Source: Candidatus Burkholderia verschuerenii
GTDB lineage: Bacteria; Pseudomonadota; Gammaproteobacteria; Burkholderiales; Burkholderiaceae
Length of the DNA stretch: 55,389 nucleotides
Direction of reading: 5' to 3'
Assembly (NCBI RefSeq): GCF_001189365.1
Contig: NZ_LFJJ01000015.1
Location: forward strand, 1-55,389
In this document: positions 21,548 to 31,606 of the stretch, one piece after another
Layout of the letters: each line of letters begins with the position of its first letter
Numbering within the stretch: position 1 is the first letter of the stretch
Made by a program: the position numbers and the translations under genes
Notes under the pieces: generated by a model
The model's input: only the letters and a program-made list of their open reading frames with translations
Databases searched by the model: none
What the model was told of the DNA's origin: nothing

Positions 21548-22320
21548 GTGAAATCCATCACTTCGCGGGACAACCCGCTCTACAAACGCCTGAAGGCGCT
21601 CGCCGGTTCGACGGCGCAGCAGCGTCGCAGCGGGCACGCATTGCTCGAAGGCCTGCATCTCGCCTCCGCTTATCTCGATACGGCGGGCTAGCCGGAAAGC
21701 TGCGTCGTCCCGAAGGCGCGCTCGCTCACGACGAAGCACGCGAGATCGTCGCCCGCATCGAGGAAAAACGTGTGATCGTGCTGCCCGATGCCTTGTTCGG
21801 TCAGCTATCGAGCGTCGTGCACGGCGTCGGCATGTTGTTGCTGGTCGAGAAAATCGACGCCGCGATGCCCGAACGCGTGACCGACACCTGCGTGATTCTC
21901 GACGGCATTCAGGACGCGGGCAACGTCGGCTCGATTCTGCGCAGCGCGGCGGCGGGCATCAAGCATGTGTTCTGCGCGCCGGGCACGGCTTACGCGTGGT
22001 CGTCGAAGGTGCTGCGCTCGGGCATGGGCGCGCATTTTCTGCTGGATATCTTCGAGGATGTTGAGCCGGACGGTTTGATCGCGCGTCTCGATGCGCCGGT
22101 CACCATCACCGATTCGCATGGCGCCACCGCGATCTACGATTGCGATCTGTCGGGCGCGCTCGCGTGGGTGTTCGGCAACGAAGGCGCGGGCGTGTCGCAA
22201 ATCTGGCGCGATGCCGTGACGCATCGCGTGACGATTCCTCAACCGGGCGGCATGGAATCGCTGAACGTGGCGGCTGCGGCGGCGATCTGTCTGTTCGAGC
22301 AGTGCCGCCAGCAGCGCTAG
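21548..22320 (+). pseudogene. SpoU/TrmH-family RNA 2'-O-methyltransferase, broken
   Basis: The N-terminal substrate-binding part starts at GTG 21548 (KSITSRDNPLYKRLKALAG), and the C-terminal SPOUT domain is complete: LDGIQDAGNVGSILRSAAA, then WVFGNEGAGVSQ and IPQPGGMESLNVAAAAAI, the knot motifs that bind SAM. Between them are two lesions. One is an in-frame TAG at 21689-21691, probably once CAG. The other is a missing base near 21711, where CCCGAAGG reads out of frame with the following EGALAHDEAREIVARI. Restoring one base gives 774 nt, i.e. 257 residues, the expected size. Two independent lesions make a sequencing artefact unlikely. It normally methylates rRNA or tRNA; the exact target is unknown. 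Confidence 0.85.
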
Positions 22321-22327
22321 TGAACGC

Positions 22328-23146
22328 TCAATAGTGGGACGGGCGTTCTGGCTTGATTTCCTGCAGGATCGTCGTGGCGATTTCCTCGATCGACTTGTGC
22401 GTCGACGACAGCCACTTGATGCCTTCGCGCTTCATCATCGATTCGGCTTCGTTGATCTCGAAGCGGCAGTTTTCGATCGCCGCGTACTTGCTGCCCGGCC
22501 GGCGCTCGTTGCGAATCTCGGCCAGACGTTGCGGATCGATCGACAACCCGAACATCTTCGTGCGATGTTCGAGCAGCGGCGTGGGCAACTTGCCGCGTTC
22601 GAAGTCTTCCGGAATCAGCGGATAGTTCGCCGCCTTCACGCCGTACTGCATGGCAAGATAAAGGCTCGTCGGCGTCTTGCCGCTGCGCGATACGCCGACC
22701 AGAATCACATCGGCTTCGGCGAGATTGCGGTTCGACTGGCCGTCGTCGTGCGCGAGCGAGAAGTTGATCGCCTCGATACGGTTCTTGTATTCCTCGGTGT
22801 CCGCGTTCTGGTGGACGCGGCCCATTGCGTGCGTCGACTTGATTTCGAGTTCGTGTTCCAGCGGCTCGATAAAGGTCTGGAACATGTCCAGCACCAGCGC
22901 GTTGCATCCCTTGACGACTTCGTTCGAGGCGCTATCGACCAGCGTGGTGAACACGATCGGCCTGCGCCCGTCGAGCGCGACGGCTTCGTTGATCTTCTGC
23001 ACGGTCGCATAGGCCTTGTCGATCGAATCGACGAAGGGCACGTGCACGAGCCGGAATTTCTGGTCGAACTGGGCGAGGATCGAATGCGCGAAGGTTTCGG
23101 CAGTGATCCCGGTACCGTCGGAAACGATGAATACGGAAGGCGGCAT
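22328..23146 (-). CDS. ppsR: PEP synthase regulatory kinase/pyrophosphorylase
   Basis: A DUF299 bifunctional enzyme that phosphorylates (ADP-dependent) and dephosphorylates PEP synthase at a Thr next to its catalytic His, switching gluconeogenesis. It has 272 residues. N-terminal VFIVSDGTGITAET and P-loop GVSRSGKTPTSLYLAMQYG (about residues 151-169) are diagnostic. It is transcribed divergently from its target ppsA, the usual pairing. Confidence 0.96.
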   Translation of the reverse strand: MPPSVFIVSDGTGITAETFAHSILAQFDQKFRLVHVPFVDSIDKAYATVQKINEAVALDGRRPIVFTTLVDSASNEVVKGCNALVLDMFQTFIEPLEHELEIKSTHAMGRVHQNADTEEYKNRIEAINFSLAHDDGQSNRNLAEADVILVGVSRSGKTPTSLYLAMQYGVKAANYPLIPEDFERGKLPTPLLEHRTKMFGLSIDPQRLAEIRNERRPGSKYAAIENCRFEINEAESMMKREGIKWLSSTHKSIEEIATTILQEIKPERPSHY

Positions 23147-23648
23147 CGGCGGATGGAATCGTAAAGAGGGAACGAGTTGAAGCGAAGCGGCTCAAATGCT
23201 GTCAAACAATCACGCCAGGGTCATGGCGCCGGAATGACCTGTGTTAAGGTAACTGACCTTTTGGTTCAAGGCGGCAGCGTGTACGCTGTCCCACCAACAG
23301 GCGTCAAAGATCTCGATTTTGCCTCGGAATGACTGCCTTGGCCGAGACTATTTTGAAAACCGGCAAGGTAGAATAGCGGGAAACCTGTTCGATAAGCAAT
23401 TGCGGACAAATTGATTCGGATTTTCGTCAAATCGCGGTCGTTTCGTTGCTTTTCGTTACTCAAAGCCACGTTTTCGAGCAGATTTCCCGACCTCCCGTTT
23501 CTTTTTGATCGTGCCTCGTTCTGACGGCGCGAGTCTCCCCGAATGCTTATCAAACAGGTTGTGCGAGATGCGCGTGCGTTTCCAATGAACGCCCGCGCAT
23601 GTGAGCCCACTCGTGCGATCGAGAATTCCATCCACCTTAGGGGCTTGT
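23147..23648. other. ppsR-ppsA divergent intergenic region
   Basis: 502 bp with no credible gene. It contains a long-range inverted repeat (17-bp arms at 23382-23398 and 23544-23560). The stretch 23330-23520 is AT-richer than its neighbours and probably carries the promoters, but I cannot single out a convincing -35/-10 pair. Confidence 0.5.
23382..23560. repeat. Inverted repeat, 17-bp arms 145 nt apart, upstream of ppsA
   Basis: Left arm AACCTGTTCGATAAGCA (23382-23398); right arm TGCTTATCAAACAGGTT (23544-23560) is its reverse complement at 16 of 17 positions. It could be a small MITE-like element, paired operator sites for DNA looping, or a long-range RNA stem. No flanking target duplication is obvious. 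Confidence 0.7.
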
Positions 23649-26066
23649 ATGACTAACGCAGTTAATGTTGCGAACGATGTCGCAAAGGATCAGGCGTATG
23701 TAGTTCCATTCGAGCAGTTGCGAATGACCGACGTGGAAATCGTCGGCGGCAAGAACGCGTCGCTCGGCGAAATGATCAGCCAGCTTTCCGAAGCCGGCGT
23801 TCAGGTGCCGATGGGTTTCGCGACGACCGCGCTCGCCTTTCGCGACTTCCTCCAGCACAACGATCTGACGGACCGCATCGCCAAACGTCTCAAGACGCTC
23901 GACGTCGACGACGTGAAAGCGCTCGCCGAATGCGGCAAGGAAATCCGCCAGTGGATCGTCGACGCGCCGATGCAGCCGCGTCTCGAAGACGAAATCCGCC
24001 GTCAGTTCGACATCCTGCAGAACGGCTCGCCCGACGAACTCTCGTTCGCCGTGCGTTCGTCCGCGACCGCGGAAGACTTGCCCGACGCATCGTTCGCCGG
24101 TCAGCAGGAAAGCTATCTGAACGTGGTCGGCATCGAAGACGTGCTCGATCGCATGAAGCACGTGTTCGCGTCGCTGTATAACGACCGCGCCATTTCTTAT
24201 CGCGTCCACAAGGGCTTCACGCACGCGGAAGTCGCGTTGTCGGCGGGCGTGCAGCGCATGGTCCGTTCGGACGTCGGCGCGGCCGGCGTGATGTTCACCA
24301 TCGACACCGAATCGGGCTTCAAGGAAACCGTGTTCATCACGTCGAGCTACGGCCTGGGCGAAACGGTCGTGCAGGGCGCCGTGAATCCGGACGAGTTCCA
24401 CGTCTTCAAGCAGACGCTCGCGCAGGACAAGTATCCGATCATCCGTCGCTCGATCGGCTCGAAGCTCATCAAGATGGAATTCACCAATCCGGGCGAACCG
24501 GGCCGCGTGAAGACCGTCGATGTGGCGCACGAGCAGCGCAACCGCTTCTCGATCACCGACGAAGACGTCATCCAACTGGCGAAGTACGCGGTCATCATCG
24601 AAAAGCACTACGAGCGTCCGATGGACATCGAGTGGGGCAAGGACGGCCGCGACGGCAAGATCTTCATTCTCCAGGCGCGCCCGGAGACGGTGAAGAGCCA
24701 GTCGACCGGCAAGGCCGAAATGCGCTTCAAGCTTAAGGGCCAGTCGCAAGTGCTGGCGACGGGCCGCGCGATCGGTCAGAAGATCGGCGCGGGTCCGGTA
24801 CGCGTCATTCACGATCCGTCGGAAATGGAACGCGTGCAACCGGGCGACGTGCTGGTTGCCGACATGACCGACCCGAACTGGGAACCGGTGATGAAGCGCG
24901 CATCGGCCATCGTGACGAATCGCGGCGGGCGTACTTGCCACGCGGCGATCATCGCGCGTGAACTGGGCGTGCCGGCGGTGGTCGGCTGCGGCGACGCGAC
25001 CGACGTGCTGAAGGACGGCGCGCTGGTTACCGTGTCGTGCGCGGAAGGCGACGAAGGCAAGATCTACGACGGCCTGCTCGAAACCGAAGTGACGGAAGTG
25101 CAGCGCGGCGAACTGCCGAAGATTCCCGTCAAGATCATGATGAACGTCGGCAATCCGCAACTCGCATTCGACTTCGCGCAGTTGCCGAACGCGGGTGTGG
25201 GTCTCGCGCGCCTCGAATTCATCATCAACAACAACATCGGCGTGCATCCGAAGGCGATTCTGGAGTACCCGAACATCGACGCCGACCTGAAGAAGGCGGT
25301 CGAGAGCGTCGCGCGCGGTCATGCATCGCCGCGTGCGTTCTATGTCGACAAGCTGACCGAAGGTATCGCCACGATCGCGGCGGCGTTTTATCCGAAGCCC
25401 GTTATCGTGCGTCTGTCGGACTTCAAGTCGAACGAGTACAAGAAGCTGATCGGCGGTTCGCGCTACGAGCCGGACGAAGAAAATCCGATGCTCGGTTTCC
25501 GTGGCGCATCGCGTTACATCGCGGAAGACTTCGCCGAAGCGTTCCATATGGAATGTATCGCGCTGAAGAAGGTGCGCGAGGAAATGGGTCTGGACAACGT
25601 CGAGATCATGGTGCCGTTCGTGCGGACGCTGAAGCAGGCGGATCGCGTGGTCGAACTGCTGAAGAAGTTCGGTCTGGAGCGCGGCAAGAACGGCCTCAAG
25701 CTCGTGATGATGTGCGAAGTGCCGTCCAACGCGATTCTCGCCGAGCAGCTCCTGGAGCGCTTCGACGGCTTCTCGATCGGCTCGAACGACCTGACGCAGC
25801 TGACGCTCGGCCTCGACCGCGACTCGGGCATGGAAGTGCTCGCGGCGGACTTCGACGAGCGCGACGAAGCGGTGCAGTTCATGCTGAAGCGCGCCATTGA
25901 AACGTGTCTGCGGATGAAGAAGTACGTCGGTATCTGCGGTCAGGGTCCGTCGGACCATCCGGATCTGGCCGAATGGCTGGCGAAGGAAGGCATCGAATCG
26001 ATGTCGCTAAATCCGGACACGATCATCGATACGTGGCAGCAATTGGCGAAGACCTTGTCAAAATAG
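23649..26066 (+). CDS. ppsA: Phosphoenolpyruvate synthase
   Basis: Converts pyruvate + ATP to PEP + AMP + Pi for gluconeogenesis. It has 805 residues from the ATG at 23649. The N-terminal ATP-binding domain ([15 protein letters not shown], then [20 protein letters not shown]) is followed by the swivelling phosphohistidine domain with [20 protein letters not shown] (catalytic His near residue 431, adjacent Thr for PpsR control). The C-terminal TIM barrel has [16 protein letters not shown] and the catalytic-Cys block [16 protein letters not shown]. Intact, with a strong terminator downstream. Confidence 0.98.
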   Translation: MTNAVNVANDVAKDQAYVVPFEQLRMTDVEIVGGKNASLGEMISQLSEAGVQVPMGFATTALAFRDFLQHNDLTDRIAKRLKTLDVDDVKALAECGKEIRQWIVDAPMQPRLEDEIRRQFDILQNGSPDELSFAVRSSATAEDLPDASFAGQQESYLNVVGIEDVLDRMKHVFASLYNDRAISYRVHKGFTHAEVALSAGVQRMVRSDVGAAGVMFTIDTESGFKETVFITSSYGLGETVVQGAVNPDEFHVFKQTLAQDKYPIIRRSIGSKLIKMEFTNPGEPGRVKTVDVAHEQRNRFSITDEDVIQLAKYAVIIEKHYERPMDIEWGKDGRDGKIFILQARPETVKSQSTGKAEMRFKLKGQSQVLATGRAIGQKIGAGPVRVIHDPSEMERVQPGDVLVADMTDPNWEPVMKRASAIVTNRGGRTCHAAIIARELGVPAVVGCGDATDVLKDGALVTVSCAEGDEGKIYDGLLETEVTEVQRGELPKIPVKIMMNVGNPQLAFDFAQLPNAGVGLARLEFIINNNIGVHPKAILEYPNIDADLKKAVESVARGHASPRAFYVDKLTEGIATIAAAFYPKPVIVRLSDFKSNEYKKLIGGSRYEPDEENPMLGFRGASRYIAEDFAEAFHMECIALKKVREEMGLDNVEIMVPFVRTLKQADRVVELLKKFGLERGKNGLKLVMMCEVPSNAILAEQLLERFDGFSIGSNDLTQLTLGLDRDSGMEVLAADFDERDEAVQFMLKRAIETCLRMKKYVGICGQGPSDHPDLAEWLAKEGIESMSLNPDTIIDTWQQLAKTLSK

Positions 26067-26122
26067 GTCGATGACGCACCTTTCCACTTGCTTTCGGATT
26101 GGTGCAGCGTGATATAAAAAAC

Positions 26123-26147
26123 ACCCCGGAACGTTCCGGGGTATTTT
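26123..26147 (+). terminator. Rho-independent terminator after ppsA
   Basis: A 20-bp perfect palindrome (ACCCCGGAAC/GTTCCGGGGT, 26123-26142) followed by ATTTT, preceded by an A-run. The NfeD gene starts only 14 nt later. Confidence 0.85.
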
Positions 26148-26160
26148 CGTTTGGAGACCG

Positions 26161-26592
26161 ATGATGGAAACGGGCGGGCTGATGTGGTGGGTCGCGGCGG
26201 GCGCGCTGATCTTCGCGGAGTTGTTCACCGGCACGTTCTATCTGCTCATGATCGCGCTTGGGATGATCGCGGGCGGCATCGCCTATGTGATCGGCGCGAT
26301 GCCGCATGTGCAGATGGGCGCGGCGGCGTTGATCGCGCTGATCGCGGTCGCGGTGTTGTGGCGCTCGCGCTTCGGCAACTGGAAGCGCCGCGATGCCTCG
26401 CACGATGCCGCCGTCAATCTCGACATCGGCGCGACGCTCGAAGTCGATCAATGGCGCGATCGCCGCGCGCGTGCGATGTATCGCGGCGCGCAGTGGGACG
26501 TGGAGCTCGCGCCGGGCGAGACGGAGGGCGCGCGGATTTATCGCATCACGGCGCTCGAGGGCAATCGCCTGATCGTCGCGGCCAAACGCTAG
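26161..26592 (+). CDS. NfeD-family membrane protein
   Basis: A 143-residue protein with an N-terminal hydrophobic half (about residues 8-70, probably three helices: WWVAAGALIFAELFTGTFYL, MIALGMIAGGIAYVI, AALIALIAVAVLW). A C-terminal OB-fold-like domain follows (GATLEVDQWRDRRARAMYRG, ending EGNRLIVAAKR). Short NfeD proteins pair with SPFH proteins in membrane-microdomain quality control. Here the SPFH gene follows 16 nt later, which supports the call. The exact role is unknown. Confidence 0.88.
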   Translation: MMETGGLMWWVAAGALIFAELFTGTFYLLMIALGMIAGGIAYVIGAMPHVQMGAAALIALIAVAVLWRSRFGNWKRRDASHDAAVNLDIGATLEVDQWRDRRARAMYRGAQWDVELAPGETEGARIYRITALEGNRLIVAAKR

Positions 26593-26608
26593 TCTGATAA
26601 GGAGAAGA

Positions 26609-27541
26609 ATGTCCATGTACTTCGCGCTGATCGTGCTCATCATCGCGATCGTGATCGTCTCGAAAACGGTCAAGATCGTGCCTCAACAGCATGCCTGGAT
26701 CATGGAGCGGCTTGGCCGCTATCACGCCACGCTCTCGCCTGGCCTGAATATCGTGCTGCCGTTCATCGACCGCATCGCGTACAAGCACGTGCTCAAGGAG
26801 ATTCCGCTCGAAGTGCCGAGTCAGGTCTGTATCACGCGCGACAACACGCAATTGCAGGTCGATGGCGTACTGTACTTCCAGGTCACCGATGCGATGAAGG
26901 CCTCGTATGGATCGAGCAACTTCGTGTTCGCGATCACGCAGCTTTCACAGACCACGCTGCGTTCGGTCATCGGCAAGCTGGAACTCGACAAGACTTTCGA
27001 GGAGCGCGATTTCATCAACCAGAGCATCGTCAATGCGCTGGACGAAGCGGCGTCGAACTGGGGCGTGAAGGTGCTGCGCTACGAGATCAAGGATCTGACG
27101 CCGCCGAAGGAAATTCTTCACGCCATGCAGGCGCAGATCACGGCCGAACGCGAAAAACGCGCGCTGATCGCGGCATCGGAAGGGCGCAAGCAGGAGCAGA
27201 TCAATCTGGCGTCGGGGGCGCGCGAGGCGGCGATTCAGAAGTCGGAAGGCGAACGTCAGGTGGCGATCAATCAGGCGCAGGGCGAGGCGGCCGCGATTCT
27301 CGCGGTGGCGGAGGCGAACGCGCATGCCATCGAAAAAATTGGCGCTGCCATTCAGACGACGGGCGGCATGGAGGCGGTGAATCTCAAAGTAGCGGAGCAG
27401 TATGTCGGCGCGTTCGGCAATCTGGCGAAGCAGGGGAACACGCTGATCGTGCCGGGCAACATGTCCGATATGAGCTCGATGATCGCGTCGGCGCTGGCGA
27501 TCGTGAAGGGCGATGGCGGCGGTCTGATCAAGAAGAGTTAA
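26609..27541 (+). CDS. qmcA: SPFH/stomatin-like membrane protein (paraslipin, QmcA-like)
   Basis: A 310-residue protein with one N-terminal membrane helix (FALIVLIIAIVIVSKTVKIV) and then a Band-7/SPFH domain (VPQQHAWIMERLGRYHATL, through SQVCITRDNTQLQVDG). A long Ala/Glu-rich coiled coil follows (EREKRALIAASEGRKQEQIN onward) that drives oligomerisation. The C-terminal tail has MSDMSSMIASAL. Partnered with the upstream NfeD gene; together they form an operon ending at a bidirectional terminator. An alternative ATG lies at 26615. Confidence 0.9.
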   Translation: MSMYFALIVLIIAIVIVSKTVKIVPQQHAWIMERLGRYHATLSPGLNIVLPFIDRIAYKHVLKEIPLEVPSQVCITRDNTQLQVDGVLYFQVTDAMKASYGSSNFVFAITQLSQTTLRSVIGKLELDKTFEERDFINQSIVNALDEAASNWGVKVLRYEIKDLTPPKEILHAMQAQITAEREKRALIAASEGRKQEQINLASGAREAAIQKSEGERQVAINQAQGEAAAILAVAEANAHAIEKIGAAIQTTGGMEAVNLKVAEQYVGAFGNLAKQGNTLIVPGNMSDMSSMIASALAIVKGDGGGLIKKS

Positions 27542-27545
27542 AAGC

Positions 27546-27573
27546 AAACGGGGCGCCTTGAAGCGCCCCGTTT
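27546..27573. terminator. Bidirectional terminator between qmcA and smpB
   Basis: AAACGGGGCGC (27546-27556) pairs perfectly with GCGCCCCGTTT (27563-27573) around a 6-nt loop, with A/T runs on both flanks. It serves the convergent SPFH and smpB genes. Confidence 0.85.
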
Positions 27574-27577
27574 CGTT

Positions 27578-28027
27578 TTACCGTGCCGCCGTCCGCATCA
27601 ACCGCGCGCGCTCGCGATCCCAGTCGCGCTTCTTCTCGGTCTCGCGCTTGTCGTGCAGCTTCTTGCCCTTCGCCAGACCGATCTCGCACTTCACGCGGCC
27701 TTCCTTGTAGTGGAAGTTCAGCGGCACGAGCGTATTTCCGCGCTGCTCAACCTTGCCGATCAGCTTGTCGATCTGATCGCGATGCAGCAGCAGCTTGCGC
27801 GTGCGCACCGGATCGAGATTGGCGAATTTCGACGCCTCGGGCAGCGGGCTGATATGCGTGCCGATCAGAAACAGCTCGCCCGCCTTGATGACGACGTAAC
27901 CTTCCTTAATCTGCCCGCGCCCGGCGCGCAGCGCCTTGACTTCCCAGCCTTCGAGCACGAGACCGGCTTCGTAGCGCTCTTCGATAAAGTAATCGAAGAA
28001 GGCTTTTCTGTTGTCGATGATGCTCAT
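27578..28027 (-). CDS. smpB: SsrA-binding protein (trans-translation)
   Basis: Binds tmRNA and brings it to stalled ribosomes. It has 149 residues. An OB-fold core with [18 protein letters not shown] and [11 protein letters not shown] is followed by the basic C-terminal tail [20 protein letters not shown] that probes the empty mRNA channel. It is divergent from ratA/rnfH, the standard neighbourhood. ssrA itself is not in the window. Confidence 0.98.
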   Translation of the reverse strand: MSIIDNRKAFFDYFIEERYEAGLVLEGWEVKALRAGRGQIKEGYVVIKAGELFLIGTHISPLPEASKFANLDPVRTRKLLLHRDQIDKLIGKVEQRGNTLVPLNFHYKEGRVKCEIGLAKGKKLHDKRETEKKRDWDRERARLMRTAAR

Positions 28028-28153
28028 GAATGGAAAGTGCTCAACTCGTTTAAAATCACGATTTTAGCAGCGCGTCGTCCCGCAGACGAAGCCACGCCGC
28101 GTCGTTCGTCGCGCCGCAGCCCGAAAAAGTCACCCGAAGCCACCGCCGCGCCT

Positions 28154-28591
28154 ATGGCAGACGTCCAAAAAACCGTATTGATCCGCCATTCAGCGGAAGA
28201 AATGTTCGACCTCGTCACCGATGTCGCCGATTACCCCAATTTCCTGCCGTGGTGCGGCGGCGTGGAAATCGGCCGGCACGACGAGACGGGCATGGAAGCG
28301 AAGATCGACATCAGCTTCAAGGGTATCAAGCAGCATTTCGCCACGCGCAATGTGAACAAACGGCCGACCTCCATCGATATGGAGTTCCTGAGCGGCCCTT
28401 TCAAGAAGTTCACCGGTTCCTGGCGCTTCATTCCGCTGCGCGCGGACGCCTGCAAGATCGAATTCGCGCTGCATTACGAGTTCTCCAACGTGATTCTGGA
28501 GAAGCTTATCGGGCCGGTGTTCAACCATATCGCCAATACTTTCGTCGATTCCTTCGTGAAGCGCGCGGATCAACGCTACGGCAAGAAATGA
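28154..28591 (+). CDS. ratA: RatA/Coq10-like START-domain protein
   Basis: A 145-residue START/Bet-v1-fold protein: VLIRHSAEEMFDLVTDVADY then PNFLPWCGGVEI at the N-terminus, and EFALHYEFSNVILEKLIGPVF near the end. The E. coli homologue was named a toxin blocking 50S-30S association; most homologues look like Coq10-type ubiquinone-binding proteins, and I favour that role. The start at 28154 is chosen because the region upstream overlaps the smpB promoter. ATGA overlap with rnfH. Confidence 0.93.
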   Translation: MADVQKTVLIRHSAEEMFDLVTDVADYPNFLPWCGGVEIGRHDETGMEAKIDISFKGIKQHFATRNVNKRPTSIDMEFLSGPFKKFTGSWRFIPLRADACKIEFALHYEFSNVILEKLIGPVFNHIANTFVDSFVKRADQRYGKK

Positions 28592-28917
28592 GTCTGCATA
28601 TCGATGTGTGTTACGGCTTGCCCGATGGCGCGAGTTTTTCGGGGCGCGTGGATCTCGCCGACGGCGCGACCGTGCGCGAGGCGATCGACGCGAGCGGCGT
28701 GCTGGTGCGGCATCCGGACATCGATCTGACAACGCAGAAGGTCGGCGTGTTCGGCAAGCTGCGCGCGCTCGACGCGGCGCTCGACGATCTGGATCGCGTG
28801 GAAATCTATCGTCCGCTGAAAGTCGATCCGAAAACCGCGCGGCAACGTCGCGTGGACAAGACGCGCAAGGCCGGATCGATCGAAGGGCGCAAGTGGCAGT
28901 CGAAGGAATCGCGCTGA
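28588..28917 (+). CDS. rnfH: RnfH-family ubiquitin-like protein
   Basis: A 109-residue beta-grasp protein of unclear function, conserved beside ratA. Typical features: the first strand HIDVCYGLPDGASF, GATVREAIDASGVL, VGVFGKLRALDAALDDLDRV and the exit motif VEIYRPLKVDPKTARQRRVD. Its ATG overlaps the ratA stop. Confidence 0.93.
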   Translation: MSLHIDVCYGLPDGASFSGRVDLADGATVREAIDASGVLVRHPDIDLTTQKVGVFGKLRALDAALDDLDRVEIYRPLKVDPKTARQRRVDKTRKAGSIEGRKWQSKESR

Positions 28918-28924
28918 ACCGGCG

Positions 28925-29905
28925 CTAGAGCGCGGGCGCTTCGTGGCCCGCGGAAGGCGGCGCGTCGGTCCGATGCTGCCGCACCAACCAGCACACGCCC
29001 GTCACCAGCAGCACGACCGCCAGCACTTCCGGCAGGCGCGGCATGCGGTGTTCGTAGACGAACGCGTACAGCAACGCGAAGAGCGTCTCGAAGACGATCA
29101 TCTGTCCGGAAAGCGTGAGCGGCAGACGCTTCGCCGCCGCATTCCACAGCATAATATTGCCGACCCACGATCCGATCGTCGTAAGCGCGGCGCAGACGAT
29201 CCAGAACGACTGCCAGCGCTCGGCGGACACGGTCGCCTGCACCGTCCCGGCGGGCAGCATCCAGACGATCAGGCCGAGCAGCGCGCCGAGCACGCCCGTC
29301 ACGATTCCCCACAGCACCGACCATTCGTTGCCGTCGAAGTGATCGTTGGCCTGCAAATAACGCGCGTTGACGACCGCGTACCACGTCCACGCGGCCAGCG
29401 CGCCGACCGCGCACGCGAGGCCCGCCAGCCGGGTGAAGACGCTCGCGGCGTTGGCGTCGTCGGCGTGGGTGAGCACGTCGCGGAACACGTCGAGATTGAT
29501 GCACGCGATGCCCGCGACCACCAGCGCCAGCGGCCCAACCAGTCGTCGCAAGTCGACCGCGCCGTGGTCGCGCCGGCCGGCGAGCGTCACCGTGACGGGC
29601 AAAACCCCCACGATCAGCGACGACGGCGCGATGCCGACCAGTTGCACGGCGCTGGCCAGCAGCATGTAGTACAGCAGGTTGCCGACCAGCGCGAGCTTGG
29701 CCAGCGCGACGAGATCCGCGCGGGTAAGTTTGGCCGTGAGCCGCCGCGCAAACGGCAACGCGACCGCCAGCGACACGATTCCGTACATCAGATAGCGCCC
29801 GACGCTCAGCGTCAGAGGCGAAAAATCCGGCAGCAGTCGCGGCGCGAGAAAGATGAAACCCCAGATCGCACCCGCACCCATCCCGTAGAACACACCGCGC
29901 CGCAT
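28925..29905 (-). CDS. DMT-superfamily (EamA-type) transporter
   Basis: A 326-residue membrane protein with about ten hydrophobic helices in two EamA halves: GVFYGMGAGAIWGFIFLAPR opens the first, and SFWIVCAALTTIGSWVGNIM with TLSGQMIVFETLFALLYAFV lies in the second. The start at 29905 has AGGGAG upstream; an extension to 30037 is possible but hydrophilic. The substrate is unknown; the family exports amino acids or metabolites. It converges with rnfH, with only 7 bp between stops and no visible terminator. Confidence 0.85.
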   Translation of the reverse strand: MRRGVFYGMGAGAIWGFIFLAPRLLPDFSPLTLSVGRYLMYGIVSLAVALPFARRLTAKLTRADLVALAKLALVGNLLYYMLLASAVQLVGIAPSSLIVGVLPVTVTLAGRRDHGAVDLRRLVGPLALVVAGIACINLDVFRDVLTHADDANAASVFTRLAGLACAVGALAAWTWYAVVNARYLQANDHFDGNEWSVLWGIVTGVLGALLGLIVWMLPAGTVQATVSAERWQSFWIVCAALTTIGSWVGNIMLWNAAAKRLPLTLSGQMIVFETLFALLYAFVYEHRMPRLPEVLAVVLLVTGVCWLVRQHRTDAPPSAGHEAPAL

Positions 29906-30062
29906 TGCCCGACTCCCTGCTTCGAATTCATTTGACGGCGCGAAGCTTAGCATGCGGCTATAGGCACCCGTCTTGTTCAAACGTGCACCGCGATGACGCA
30001 GAAACGACGCGCGCGGGCGGTGCGGTTTTTGCATCAAATCGGCCTAAGCTGCTGTTCGGACA

Positions 30063-30091
30063 GTGAAAACCCGAAGAAGTATCGGTATAAT
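30063..30091 (+). promoter_or_regulatory. Predicted sigma70 promoter for guaB
   Basis: A perfect -10 TATAAT (30086-30091) with GTGAAA (30063-30068) 17 nt upstream. The start codon at 30119 leaves a leader of about 20 nt. Confidence 0.65.
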
Positions 30092-30118
30092 CTTGCTTTT
30101 GCGCCCATAGGATTTGCC

Positions 30119-31579
30119 ATGCGTCTGATCCAGAAAGCACTCACGTTCGATGACGTGCTCCTCGTGCCCGCCTTTTCCAACGTTTTGCCGCGCGATACCA
30201 GCCTGAAATCCCAGCTGACTCGCAACATCTCCCTGAATATGCCCCTCGTGTCCGCCGCAATGGACACGGTCACCGAAGGCCGGCTCGCCATCGCGATGGC
30301 GCAGATGGGCGGCATCGGCATCGTCCATAAGAATCTCACCGCCAAGGAACAGGCCCGCGAAGTCGCGAAAGTGAAGCGCTTCGAGTCCGGCGTCGTGCGC
30401 GATCCGATCACGGTGCCGCCGACCATGCGCGTGCGCGACGTCATCGCGCTGACGCAGCAGCACGGCATCTCGGGCTTTCCGGTGGTGGAGGGCGCGCAGC
30501 TCATCGGTATCATTACGAATCGCGATTTGCGTTTCGAGGAGCGTCTGGACGAGCCGGTGCGCAACATCATGACGCCGCGCGAACGTCTGGTGACGGTGCG
30601 CGAAGGCACGTCGCTGGCCGAGGCGAAGGCGCTGATGCACAGCCATCGTCTGGAGCGCGTGCTGGTGGTGAACGACGCATTCGAACTGCGCGGCCTGATG
30701 ACGGTGAAGGACATCACCAAGCAGACCGAAAACCCGGATGCCTGCAAGGACGAAGACGGCAAGCTGCGCGTGGGTGCGGCGGTGGGCGTCGGTGCCGACA
30801 ACGAAGAGCGCGTGGAACTGCTCGCGGCGGCGGGCGTCGACGTGATCGTGGTCGATACGGCGCACGGCCATAGCCAGGGCGTGCTGGAGCGCGTGCGCTG
30901 GGTCAAGCAAAACTATCCGAAGGTGCAGGTGATCGGCGGCAATATCGCGACGGCGGCGGCGGCGAAGTCGCTGGTCGAATACGGCGCGGATGCGGTCAAG
31001 GTCGGCATCGGCCCGGGCTCGATCTGCACGACGCGGATCGTCGCGGGCGTGGGCGTGCCGCAGATCACGGCGATCGCCAACGTGTCGGAAGCGCTGCGCG
31101 GTACGGGCATTCCGGCGATCGCGGACGGCGGCGTGCGCTTTTCGGGCGATGTCTCCAAGGCGCTCGCGGCAGGCGCGAATGTCGTGATGATGGGCAGCAT
31201 GCTCGCCGGCACGGAAGAATCGCCGGGCGACGTGTTTCTGTATCAGGGTCGCCAGTACAAGGCGTATCGCGGCATGGGTTCGGTCGGCGCGATGAAGGAC
31301 GGCGCGGCGGATCGCTACTTCCAGGACAATTCGGCGAATATCGACAAGCTCGTGCCGGAAGGCATCGAAGGCCGCGTGGCCTACAAGGGCTCGGTCAACG
31401 CCATTCTGTTCCAGGTCGTCGGCGGCGTGCGCGCGAGCATGGGTTACTGCGGTTGCCGCACCATCGCCGAACTGCACGACAAGGCGGAATTCGTGCAGAT
31501 CACGGCGGCGGGCATGCGCGAATCGCATGTCCATGACGTGCAAATCACGAAAGAAGCGCCCAACTATCACGTCGATTAA
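30119..31579 (+). CDS. guaB: IMP dehydrogenase
   Basis: NAD-dependent first step of GMP synthesis from IMP. It has 486 residues from the ATG at 30119 ([20 protein letters not shown]). A TIM barrel is interrupted by two CBS domains (about residues 95-210). The catalytic-Cys loop [11 protein letters not shown] lies near residue 304, and the flap has [10 protein letters not shown]. Complete. With guaA 1 kb downstream it forms the GMP branch. Confidence 0.98.
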   Translation: MRLIQKALTFDDVLLVPAFSNVLPRDTSLKSQLTRNISLNMPLVSAAMDTVTEGRLAIAMAQMGGIGIVHKNLTAKEQAREVAKVKRFESGVVRDPITVPPTMRVRDVIALTQQHGISGFPVVEGAQLIGIITNRDLRFEERLDEPVRNIMTPRERLVTVREGTSLAEAKALMHSHRLERVLVVNDAFELRGLMTVKDITKQTENPDACKDEDGKLRVGAAVGVGADNEERVELLAAAGVDVIVVDTAHGHSQGVLERVRWVKQNYPKVQVIGGNIATAAAAKSLVEYGADAVKVGIGPGSICTTRIVAGVGVPQITAIANVSEALRGTGIPAIADGGVRFSGDVSKALAAGANVVMMGSMLAGTEESPGDVFLYQGRQYKAYRGMGSVGAMKDGAADRYFQDNSANIDKLVPEGIEGRVAYKGSVNAILFQVVGGVRASMGYCGCRTIAELHDKAEFVQITAAGMRESHVHDVQITKEAPNYHVD

Positions 31580-31606
31580 CCCAGTCGCTCATCGCGCAGG
31601 CCGATC

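Noticed and set aside
28154..28917. ratA-rnfH as a toxin-antitoxin pair
   Set aside because: The order is conserved beside smpB as housekeeping genes; RatA looks like a Coq10-type START protein and RnfH is not an established antitoxin.
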